Source: CAZOKZ01 sp964580585 (GTDB taxonomy: Bacteria > Sumerlaeota > Sumerlaeia > SLMS01 > JAHLLQ01). From it: a stretch of 64,000 bases of DNA. This document shows positions 34,437-41,431 of the stretch, one piece after another. A program made the translations under genes and the position numbers. The stretch's first letter is position 1, and each line of letters begins with the position of its first letter. Below the pieces are notes generated by a model. It had not been told where the DNA came from. It worked only from the letters and a program-made list of their open reading frames with translations, and did no database searches. The stretch spans positions 31,090 to 95,089 of the forward strand of contig CAZOKZ010000011.1 in NCBI GenBank assembly GCA_964580585.1, written 5' to 3'.

Positions 34437-34784
34437 TTATTTATCTATTTTTTTGCGATGATCATGAGTTATCAAGTGTCCACAAATGCAAGAAACGCCA
34501 CTAATTTTGCATTGGATTTTTAGTTCGCTTCCCTCGTTCGTGAGGCTAAGATTAAACTCGGAGTTCTCCCACACCAGTGGTCCATAGTAGTGTGTGCAAC
34601 CATCGAGTTGGAGATGAAGATACTCTTTCGGAGTTCCAACATTTTCTTCAAAAGTCAGCCAAATAGACATCCTCGATAGAGATAGTTGATAAGAGAGAAC
34701 CTTCCCTTTTGCACCCTTCCATCTATTCAACGCAGCTATTGCATGTCTGTATGAGGAAAGATTTTTAGTTAAATTTGGTTTCAT
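34437..34784 (-). CDS. hypothetical protein
   Basis: The 115-aa ORF starts at an ATG with no clear ribosome binding site. Sequence is beta-rich (KVLSYQLSLSRMSIWLTFEE, YLHLQLDGCTHYYGPLVW, FNLSLTNEGSELKIQC) and ends in a Cys/His cluster (SGVSCICGHLITHDH) that could bind a metal. It is AT-rich compared with its neighbours. No family recognised; the size fits small accessory or immunity-type proteins. Confidence 0.6.
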   Translation of the reverse strand: MKPNLTKNLSSYRHAIAALNRWKGAKGKVLSYQLSLSRMSIWLTFEENVGTPKEYLHLQLDGCTHYYGPLVWENSEFNLSLTNEGSELKIQCKISGVSCICGHLITHDHRKKIDK

Positions 34785-34861
34785 ATCAAAACCTTTAAGT
34801 CAGATTTTACGCTTTAACCACTTCGTGTGTCTTTGTGTCCTTCGTGCCTTCGTGGTAAATA

Positions 34862-35824
34862 TTAATCTCCCGCCAACCGTGCATTCCGCTTCAGCGACTC
34901 CGTCCCCGCACGGCGGATGGGGCTTTGCCCGTAGGTCGATTGCAATTCTTCTTCCGTTAATTCCAACATCGCTTTCAGCGACCACTCCGCAGGCAGCAAA
35001 CGCGGTGCAAAACGATCCGTTACCGCTGGGCGCGCACGTTTTTGATTGTACGGACAGACCTCCTGACACGCGTCGCAACCAAACACCCAACCATTGAGAT
35101 TCGCCGCTAAATCCGCGTCGATTTCACCTTTGTGCTCGATCGTCAGGTACGAAATGCAACGTCGCGCGTCCACGCGATAAGGCTCTGTGATCGCGCCCGT
35201 CGGGCACGCGTCGATACAACGTCGGCAATCGCCACATCCACCCGGCACAACGGGGGACGGAGTCACCGGAAGCTCCAATGTCGTCAGCACCACGCCAAGA
35301 AAAAACCACGAACCGCGCACCGGATCGATCAACAACGTATGCTTGCCGATGAAGCCGAGCCCCGCGCGCATCGCCCAAGCGCGTTCCATCACCGGACCAT
35401 GATCCACATAAGGTTTCGACTCCGTCCCCAAAGGACCGATCTGGTTGCAAAACCGCGCAATTTTTTTCAGCGGCTTATCCATCACTCGGTGATAATCGCG
35501 ACCTCGCGCATAACGCGAAACTTTTCCCGTGGGTGGATCATCATGACGCTCGATTTCCACCGGCGCCTGATAATTCATCGCCACCACAATCACACTTTGG
35601 CAACCGGGCAATACACGTTGCGGGTCGCAACGACGTTCGGGATCGCGCGCCAGCCAATCCATCGAAGCGTGACATCCATCGCCCAGCCATTCCTCCAGCC
35701 GTGTCAAATCCGCATCGAGCCGTTCGGCGCGCGCCACGCCAAACGCATCGAAACCCAACTCGTGCGCGCGGGCTTCGATTGCCGCGTAATATTCCTCCGC
35801 GTTTGATGGCGAACCAAGTGTCAA
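34862..35824 (-). CDS. queG: epoxyqueuosine reductase
   Basis: The 320-aa cobalamin-dependent iron-sulfur enzyme makes queuosine from epoxyqueuosine in tRNA. It has the catalytic Asp in PYVDHGPVMERAWA and AGLGFIGKHTLLI. Cluster-binding sets are CGDCRRCIDACPTGA and CDACQEVCPYN, with RRCISYLTIEHKG between. The start is TTG at 35824, overlapping the upstream gene's TGA by 4 bp (TTGA); there is no earlier Met in frame before residue 55. Three copies of the dispersed motif lie inside it, one in its C-terminal codons. Confidence 0.94.
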   Translation of the reverse strand: MTLGSPSNAEEYYAAIEARAHELGFDAFGVARAERLDADLTRLEEWLGDGCHASMDWLARDPERRCDPQRVLPGCQSVIVVAMNYQAPVEIERHDDPPTGKVSRYARGRDYHRVMDKPLKKIARFCNQIGPLGTESKPYVDHGPVMERAWAMRAGLGFIGKHTLLIDPVRGSWFFLGVVLTTLELPVTPSPVVPGGCGDCRRCIDACPTGAITEPYRVDARRCISYLTIEHKGEIDADLAANLNGWVFGCDACQEVCPYNQKRARPAVTDRFAPRLLPAEWSLKAMLELTEEELQSTYGQSPIRRAGTESLKRNARLAGD

Positions 35825-36450
35825 TCGAAGGGATTCTCCTCAGACGAAACATTCTCCGGAACCAATTCTTCGATCAGCGATTCGGATTCCGATATCGCTG
35901 ATTCCGCATCGGCTTCATCACTCTCCACTTCGTCGATTTCATCGTAAAACGGCTCGATCACGCACGAATAAACTTTCCATTCACCGGTCAATTCGCGACT
36001 CAATGTTACGGTGATTTCCGTCCATGTGGAACGAAACTCTCCGTAATACATCAAAATCGCCTCGTCCCCATCCATTGCCTCGTCCAATCCGGCTAAACGC
36101 AAATACAACCCGTCGAGTTTCCCCAAATCCTCGATGATTTCGTTGTACTCTTCGGAAAATTCCTCGACTTCTTCAACCGCCTGCCAATCCGAATGAACTT
36201 CCGTGTAGGCCTGCTCGTATTTATGCCGCGAAAGTTTCCAAATAAACCCATCCGCAATGCTTTCCAGCGCTTGTTGTTCGCCGTCCTTGAACCCTTCGTA
36301 AAAAGCAAAACCCGCCACGCCCAAAAGCATCGACACAATCGTGGCAACTGCCAAACCCACGCAAAACGCGATCACCAACCCCCATTTTGAATGACGAGGC
36401 GGAGGCGCAGGCGGATAATAATATGGATCGGGTGGCGGGTATGGATTCAT
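35821..36450 (-). CDS. membrane-anchored hypothetical protein, NTF2/DUF4864-like
   Basis: ATG 36450 (209 aa) follows AGGGAG by 9 bp. A Pro/Tyr-rich leader (MNPYPPPDPYYYPPAPPP) is followed by one helix (WGLVIAFCVGLAVATIVSML) and an extracytoplasmic domain. SRHKYEQAYTEVHSDWQAVE with EEFSEEYNE recalls DUF4864/lumazine-binding-like proteins in which a short domain reads F-x-x-L-x-x-G-x-Y-x-x-A. The tail is very acidic (DEVESDEADAESAISESES). It is coupled to queG by a 4-bp overlap, though a functional link is not evident. Confidence 0.75.
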   Translation of the reverse strand: MNPYPPPDPYYYPPAPPPRHSKWGLVIAFCVGLAVATIVSMLLGVAGFAFYEGFKDGEQQALESIADGFIWKLSRHKYEQAYTEVHSDWQAVEEVEEFSEEYNEIIEDLGKLDGLYLRLAGLDEAMDGDEAILMYYGEFRSTWTEITVTLSRELTGEWKVYSCVIEPFYDEIDEVESDEADAESAISESESLIEELVPENVSSEENPFD

Positions 36451-36553
36451 CCGACAAACTCCCTGAAATAATTCGAGCACTCGCAACGTGGGCATTCGCC
36501 CGTTCGCCCGAGTGCTCGAAATCCTTCCTTCGCTAGGAAAAACAGCGTGTTCG

Positions 36554-37549
36554 TCAGCGCACGAATTTCGGCATCAGATCCACGCATGTGAACAGGCCAT
36601 GAATCCCACGGTCGTGGAATTCCAAGGCGCTCTTCATCCAGCCAAATGCCGGGCCAAGCACGTTGGCTGCCATCGAGGTTTCATTACCCAGCGAAAACGA
36701 ATGCTCGGATTCTTTGCCCTCGAACGTCTTGCCGCGCAAAATCATCTTCGTCTGTGTGGGCTTGACCGGATGGCGCGTATCCACCAAACCACCAACGTCA
36801 ACTTTCGCGCGTTGCACGATGCCGGCTTTTTCCAAAATCACGTCGTCCGCATGTTCCATGTGGTGCAATTCCAACACCCCGTTGCAGCCGTCGAGAATAT
36901 TTTCGATATCCGCGTCCGAAAGCGTTTTCACTTTCTCTACGTCATAACCCGGCATGTGAGCGATGTCTTCGCGGATTGTCGCGCGGTACGCATCCCAGTT
37001 CGCGATACCAACGCCAAACCAGATCGTAATGTCGTCGATTTCGGAGTAAGACTGAGCAGCCAGATTCGCCGCCGCCGTCAGCAGTCCCGGCGTCGCGCCC
37101 GCGCCCGTCACATACGTCACGCCCGAGTTGCGAATTTTGTCGCTCAACTTGAGCACCTGTTCGACAGCCGACGTGCGCTTGAGCGCATCGACGATCACGC
37201 CATTGAAACCTTCGTCGCAGAAACGTTCGATCACGCTGGGTAGGAACGTGTTCGGAATGTTGGGAATCGCGAGGAAAATCGCGTCGAGCTCGCCCGCCTT
37301 GTTACGCGCGATCATCTCGGCCACCGCGTCTTCGCACGGCTGCCCGTTCGACAGCTCCTTCACCGAGCCGCCCAAGGGCAGCGCATTCACCGCCGTCGCG
37401 TCGATACCATTCGCTTCGTAAACAAAGCCATGCGTATCGGCAATGGCCACCAGGTTGAATTCGGTTTTCTTTTCCAGCATCGTCGTCGCGGAACGGCCAA
37501 GACCGCCCGCCCCAAGCACGCCAATTTTTCGGACTTTCAATTCAGTCAT
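36554..37549 (-). CDS. saccharopine dehydrogenase-like NAD(P)-binding oxidoreductase
   Basis: The 331-aa protein starts with a Rossmann fold, VRKIGVLGAGGLGRSATTML, and continues FNLVAIADTHG, a second strand suited to nucleotide discrimination. DAIFLAIPNIPNTFLPSVI, GVIVDALKRTSAVEQVL and VTYVTGAGATPGLLTAAANL resemble the saccharopine/homospermidine dehydrogenase-like group. The C-terminal part has a mixed beta region (GVLELHHMEHADDVILEKAG). The substrate cannot be named. It may be cytoplasmic, as no signal sequence is seen. Confidence 0.85.
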   Translation of the reverse strand: MTELKVRKIGVLGAGGLGRSATTMLEKKTEFNLVAIADTHGFVYEANGIDATAVNALPLGGSVKELSNGQPCEDAVAEMIARNKAGELDAIFLAIPNIPNTFLPSVIERFCDEGFNGVIVDALKRTSAVEQVLKLSDKIRNSGVTYVTGAGATPGLLTAAANLAAQSYSEIDDITIWFGVGIANWDAYRATIREDIAHMPGYDVEKVKTLSDADIENILDGCNGVLELHHMEHADDVILEKAGIVQRAKVDVGGLVDTRHPVKPTQTKMILRGKTFEGKESEHSFSLGNETSMAANVLGPAFGWMKSALEFHDRGIHGLFTCVDLMPKFVR

Positions 37550-37795
37550 GGGTCAGTTCTCCATCCGGTTAGGGGCATTACAGATTTCTCTAAGTTCTCA
37601 TCAGTGTGCGATCATCAAGCTTGAATCCTTTGCCGGATCGCAACGAAAAACCCGGTTGGTCTTCAACCGAGAAAGCCGCGTTTCACCCGCCAGCGAATAT
37701 TTTCCCGCCCCAAAGTCCACAAAACCTTCGCCCCAAACGTCTATTTATTTTTGAATCTGCCTGAATCTCCCCAGATCCTTATGGAATTTTGCCCC

Positions 37796-38731
37796 ATGCA
37801 CGGAAAGCTCTCACTCCTGCTAACCGCACTAACCATCGTCCCGATCATCGGTTGCACGCGTTCGCAATCCGACCCTGAAACCGTGGCGGCAGCCGTTGCA
37901 TCCTCGGTAACGACACCAATCCCCATGGAAAACCCCGCGTTGCACCACCTGATCCGCGTGTCCGATACGATTTACTCCGGCGCCGAACCCCACGGCGAGC
38001 AGTCGTTTGCCGAACTCGAAAAACTCGGAATCCGTACGGTTGTCAGCGTTGATGGTGCCATTCCCGACGTCGAAAACGCGCGCGCCCATGGCATGCGTTA
38101 CATCCATGCGCCGTTCGGTTACGATGGGGTACCGCTTGAACGGCAGCGCGAGATTCGTCAAGTGCTCGAATCTGCCGAACGTCCCATATATTTCCACTGC
38201 CACCATGGCAAACATCGGGGTCCGGCGGCAGCAGCCATCGCGCTCGCCATCGATAACGGCGGCGACATCGACGCGGCGCTCGCGTATCTGGGCGTGGCGG
38301 GCACCAGCAAAGATTACGCGGGTCTCTGGCGCGATGTCGGCGCGTACGACGCCGAAGCCGTCGCGGCAGGCGGCGAGATGGAACTGCACGAAATCACCCC
38401 CATCTCCGACTTCGCGGGCGAAATGGCCAAGATCGACCGCACGTGGGATCGCCTGAAACTCTGCAAAGCCGCCGGGTGGACCACCCCTGCCGATCATCCC
38501 GACGTGGACCCGAAACACGAAGCCAAGATGATCGAGGAAAGCCTGCGCGAGCTCAATCGCCTGCAATCCGAACACGACAGTGAAGACATGAAAGAACGCA
38601 TGACCGAATCCGAGGGTTTCGCCGCACAACTGCACGAATATCTCAAAGGCGACAACGTCACCAGCGCCGATGTTGCGTTCGGAAACTTAGGCAAATCCTG
38701 CAAATCCTGCCACGAACTGTATCGGAATTGA
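37796..38731 (+). CDS. lipoprotein: dual-specificity phosphatase-like domain fused to a c-type cytochrome end
   Basis: ATG 37796 (311 aa) opens a lipoprotein signal MHGKLSLLLTALTIVPIIGC, with the lipobox Cys at residue 20; ATG 37781 is an alternative. Residues about 50-200 are phosphatase-like: VSDTIYSGAEPHGEQSFAEL, GIRTVVSVDGAIPDVENAR, and the HCxxGxxR loop in IYFHCHHGKHRGPAAAAIAL. The C-terminus has an alpha-helical segment ending in FGNLGKSCKSCHELYRN, a CxxCH heme-attachment site arranged as in cytochrome c'. The fusion suggests a redox-linked envelope protein. Catalysis and heme binding are inferred. Confidence 0.85.
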   Translation: MHGKLSLLLTALTIVPIIGCTRSQSDPETVAAAVASSVTTPIPMENPALHHLIRVSDTIYSGAEPHGEQSFAELEKLGIRTVVSVDGAIPDVENARAHGMRYIHAPFGYDGVPLERQREIRQVLESAERPIYFHCHHGKHRGPAAAAIALAIDNGGDIDAALAYLGVAGTSKDYAGLWRDVGAYDAEAVAAGGEMELHEITPISDFAGEMAKIDRTWDRLKLCKAAGWTTPADHPDVDPKHEAKMIEESLRELNRLQSEHDSEDMKERMTESEGFAAQLHEYLKGDNVTSADVAFGNLGKSCKSCHELYRN

Positions 38732-38793
38732 CATGACGCAATCGATCGCATTATCAACACCGCCTTTGGGAAGGAATCCAAGGGTGGTGTTTC

Positions 38794-39180
38794 ATGTTTT
38801 TACGATTTGTAGTAAACGAACGCGACGAGGACTCGCATTGCCGAAAAGGCGTCATTCATGCATGTGATGACTTGGATAACGCAGGCATCTTGAATGAACA
38901 CGAACATTTGCTTTTTCGCGAAGTCATGGATTGGTTGAATGAAAACCTCGAACGTCCCGAACGGTTAGCGCGCTCAACCAAACGCCATGCACATCCGGCT
39001 GCGATTTGTTGGTACAAAGACCACGCTCGCGACCACATCCATCGCATGTACGATCTGTGTTTTTTGCTCGAAAAATACGGACGCACTTGGTCGATGCTGA
39101 AATCAATGAATCCGGGATATATTGTTTACGAAGACGACGTGCAAATCGCCGCCGTGCCGTTTAAAACGAGGGAGGTGTAA
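38794..39180 (+). CDS. conserved hypothetical protein
   Basis: The 128-aa product is rich in His, Arg and acidic residues, with no signal peptide. WLNENLERPERLARSTKRHA, AICWYKDHARDHIHRMYDLC and GYIVYEDDVQIAAVPFK look like a conserved small domain (pattern E-R-P-x-R-x-x-K-x-x-H then W-Y-K). The family's role is not known to me. It is followed 1 bp later by the barrel protein at 39182 and is probably co-transcribed with it. Confidence 0.75.
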   Translation: MFLRFVVNERDEDSHCRKGVIHACDDLDNAGILNEHEHLLFREVMDWLNENLERPERLARSTKRHAHPAAICWYKDHARDHIHRMYDLCFLLEKYGRTWSMLKSMNPGYIVYEDDVQIAAVPFKTREV

Positions 39181-39181
39181 G

Positions 39182-39484
39182 ATGGCGGAATTTTTGGTTA
39201 AGAAAACTTTAAGAATCGCGGGACGAAATTCATTTTTCGTCTGCGGTGAAATGCTTGATGATGGAGTTGTTAATATTGGCGATTGGGCAATCGTGTTTTT
39301 AAATGAAGCCATCGGAGTTCATGGTGTTATTAACGCCATCGATATAATGGATTGTAAAAATAGAACCGAATCTCTCATCGCCATTGGTATTGAATGCAAC
39401 GATGAAGACGAGATTGGATTTTGGGAGGGCTTGAATATTGGAGAAGATGAGATTCTTGAAATTAAGCCCCCTGAAGAAAACTGA
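39182..39484 (+). CDS. small protein resembling an EF-Tu domain II-like beta-barrel
   Basis: ATG 39182 follows GGAGG of GGGAGGTG; the product is 100 aa. The pattern F-L-V-K-K-T-L-R-I-A-G-R-N-S-F-F-V-C-G with LDDGVVNIGDWAIVFL parallels domain-II barrels of translation GTPases (F-x-V-x-D-x-F-x-x-x-G-x-G then G-x-I-x-x-G-D). The end FWEGLNIGEDEILEI fits too. Stand-alone barrels of this type exist, but their role is unknown. The stop-to-start gap to the previous gene is 1 bp. Confidence 0.65.
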   Translation: MAEFLVKKTLRIAGRNSFFVCGEMLDDGVVNIGDWAIVFLNEAIGVHGVINAIDIMDCKNRTESLIAIGIECNDEDEIGFWEGLNIGEDEILEIKPPEEN

Positions 39485-39568
39485 AGGATTAAGCAGCAAT
39501 GGATTACGTTGCGGGAGTCCGAGTCTGATGCGCAACGATGAGATTGTGGAATTTGAGAGCGTTTAGCC

Positions 39569-39949
39569 TCAGCACGTCGAATGAAACAACCCACCCACCT
39601 TCACGCCTTCTTCTGCCAGACGATTGTACCGTTCGGCGGCGGCGCGGGTTTCCTCGATGTAGTGCTCAATGCCGCGCTCTTCCAGCGCGCGTTTTGTTTC
39701 CGGCGCCGTTTGCAGCACCAGGTCCATCCCGCGCGACAGCACGATCACTTCGGCTCCGTGCACGAGAAGCGTTTCGACATCCGCGAACTGAATTCCCGGC
39801 ACATGATGCGTGTTCGACAGCTTCCAGTCCCACTCGCGCCCACCGCCCGGCCACAGCATGAAATCTCGACCCGGCCCGACGCCTTCGATATCCATTTTCC
39901 CCCACGAAAGATGCAAAATTTTCGGAGAACGCCGCGCCTCGGTTGTCAT
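39569..39949 (-). CDS. Mth938-like (DUF498) domain protein
   Basis: The 126-aa product is a single Mth938/DUF498 domain: HLSWGKMDIEGVGPGRDFML with WPGGGREWDWKLSNT, HVPGIQFADVETLLVHGAEV, VLSRGMDLVLQ and ALEERGIEHYIEETRAAAER with YNRLAEEGVKVGGLFHSTC. The family is related to NDUFAF3, and its function in bacteria is unclear. The conserved final Cys is present. The DUF493 gene lies 17 bp upstream on the same strand. Confidence 0.88.
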   Translation of the reverse strand: MTTEARRSPKILHLSWGKMDIEGVGPGRDFMLWPGGGREWDWKLSNTHHVPGIQFADVETLLVHGAEVIVLSRGMDLVLQTAPETKRALEERGIEHYIEETRAAAERYNRLAEEGVKVGGLFHSTC

Positions 39950-39966
39950 CCCTTACCTCATTCTGA

Positions 39967-40254
39967 TTAGATTACGAACTTCGTTCCCGCCAGTTCCGCC
40001 ACCTCGGCGTAAATCGCCTCCACATCGTCGAACACATCGTGATAAACGGCATAACGATACGCCGTGTACCGCCCGCCCGAGCTTTCCTTGAACGTACGTT
40101 TGCGAATATTCGTCTCGCCCGCAATGCGCACAATAATCGCCTCGAGCTTGGCGTGATAATGCGGCGATGAGAGACCAACAAAGCTGTAGTTGATCACCGC
40201 AGGCAGGTCGAGTTGCTCTTTGACCAATTTTGGATTACGAAACATAGATTCCAT
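39967..40254 (-). CDS. YbeD-like (DUF493) protein
   Basis: The 95-aa product fits the ACT-like DUF493 (YbeD) family by length and pattern: LPAVINYSFVGLSSPHYHAK, LEAIIVRIAGE, SSGGRYTAYRYAVYHDVFDD and VEAIYAEVAELAGTKFVI. In E. coli YbeD sits near lipoic-acid genes and binds other proteins; its role is not settled. Here it pairs with the Mth938-like gene. Confidence 0.75.
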   Translation of the reverse strand: MESMFRNPKLVKEQLDLPAVINYSFVGLSSPHYHAKLEAIIVRIAGETNIRKRTFKESSGGRYTAYRYAVYHDVFDDVEAIYAEVAELAGTKFVI

Positions 40255-40553
40255 ATGGGGGCTCCCTTCTGGTGTTCATCTTCGAGCCGGGCGAGTTGGA
40301 ATTTCGGGGGACGCGCCAAGCCGGGGAGAGGGTCTTTTGCCAGGTTCTATATTATGGGTGGACGGGTTCCTTTATTCGTATCGAGTATCGGTTTTCGATG
40401 CGGAACTCGTCGCAACAGAGCCCCGTATTGCATTAAGGATATGTCGTGTCCGGCGAAATGGCAAGGATTAACGCCGAAGGGTGTCAAGCTGTACATAATT
40501 GAGCAGCAGATTCTTCTTGCTGTTCTTCCCCCCGGCGCGGCTCAACCTGACTC
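40255..40553. other. intergenic region without a recognised feature
   Basis: About 300 bp between the divergent DUF493 and PASTA genes. The two short plus-strand frames here have no family or start signal. I see no repeat, RNA or clear promoter. Confidence 0.5.
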
Positions 40554-40901
40554 ATGAGCCGACGCGCCGCCAAATCGTCCAACCGCGCCGGTGTCCCAGG
40601 ATTCTGGGGCACGCTGTGGCGTTTAACCGTTGTGGGGGGAATTTTGTTCCTCGCCGCCGGAGCCGCCGGATACGCCACCGTGTACCGGATGGTCAAAACC
40701 GGCGAAGTCCAGGCGCCCGATCTGCTTGTCATGAATGAGCAGGAAGCGCTTGTTGCCGCGTCCGACCAAGGTTTCGCCGCCCGTATTGGCGAGCACGAAC
40801 CCAGCAACCTGCTCGAATCCGGCCAGGTTATCTCGCAATCCCCCCGCCCTGGTGACTGGGTCAAACCCGGTGCAACGATTGTCCTCACCGTGGCGGAATA
40901 A
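40554..40901 (+). CDS. single-PASTA-domain membrane protein
   Basis: The 115-aa product has one helix (LTVVGGILFLAAGAAGYATV, about residues 25-44) and one extracytoplasmic PASTA domain: VQAPDLLVMNEQEALVAASD, FAARIGEHEPSNLLESGQVI and SQSPRPGDWVKPGATIVLTV. PASTA domains usually occur in tandem on PknB kinases or PBPs and bind peptidoglycan. A lone PASTA on a short anchor is unusual and could be an accessory to the kinase at 31.6 kb or another partner. No ribosome binding site stands out. Confidence 0.85.
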   Translation: MSRRAAKSSNRAGVPGFWGTLWRLTVVGGILFLAAGAAGYATVYRMVKTGEVQAPDLLVMNEQEALVAASDQGFAARIGEHEPSNLLESGQVISQSPRPGDWVKPGATIVLTVAE

Positions 40902-40979
40902 CGAATCTATCCTTGCCCTCCGTGCTTACCTTCCGTCCGATGCCCCGACCAAAATTTCCCGACACGAGGCAATGGACTG

Positions 40980-41402
40980 ATGGCGATTGAAACTTCTCTG
41001 GTATTGGTAAAACCCGACGGCGTGCGCCGTGGCTTGATCGGCGAAGTCATCCGCCGGTTTGAAACCAAGGGCCTGCAAATTGCCGGGCTGAAAATGCTCG
41101 TCATGAGCAGCGAACTGGCTGACAAACACTATGCCGAGCACGTGGAGAAGGGCTTCTATCCTGATCTCAAAGCGTTCATGACTGGCGGTCCGCTGGTCGC
41201 CATGGCCGTGCGTGGAGAAAACGCCGTTGCACACATTCGCCACCTGATGGGCGCCACGAACCCGATCAACGCCGCACCGGGCAGCATTCGCGCGGACTTC
41301 TGTACCATCGTGACCGAGAATGTGGTGCATGGCTCCGACAGTACGGAAAGCGCGGCGCGCGAGCTGGCACTTTGGTTCAACGAGGGCGAAATTGCTGGAT
41401 AG
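40980..41402 (+). CDS. ndk: nucleoside diphosphate kinase
   Basis: The 140-aa enzyme has the usual Ndk length and passes the gamma-phosphate of ATP to other NDPs. It shows ETSLVLVKPDGVRRGLIGEV, SELADKHYAEHVEKGFY, MTGGPLVAMAVRGENAV, NPINAAPGSIRADFCTIVTE and NVVHGSDSTESAARELALWF, the last with the phosphohistidine. The stop codon is TAG, followed by an intrinsic terminator. Confidence 0.97.
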   Translation: MAIETSLVLVKPDGVRRGLIGEVIRRFETKGLQIAGLKMLVMSSELADKHYAEHVEKGFYPDLKAFMTGGPLVAMAVRGENAVAHIRHLMGATNPINAAPGSIRADFCTIVTENVVHGSDSTESAARELALWFNEGEIAG

Positions 41403-41403
41403 G

Positions 41404-41430
41404 GCGTCAAGATTTATCACTTGACGTTTT
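41404..41430 (+). terminator. intrinsic terminator after ndk
   Basis: A stem CGTCAAG (41405-41411) and CTTGACG (41420-41426) with an 8-nt loop, extended by a G-T wobble, is followed by TTTT. It lies between convergent ndk and ligA. Confidence 0.65.
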
Positions 41431-41431
41431 G

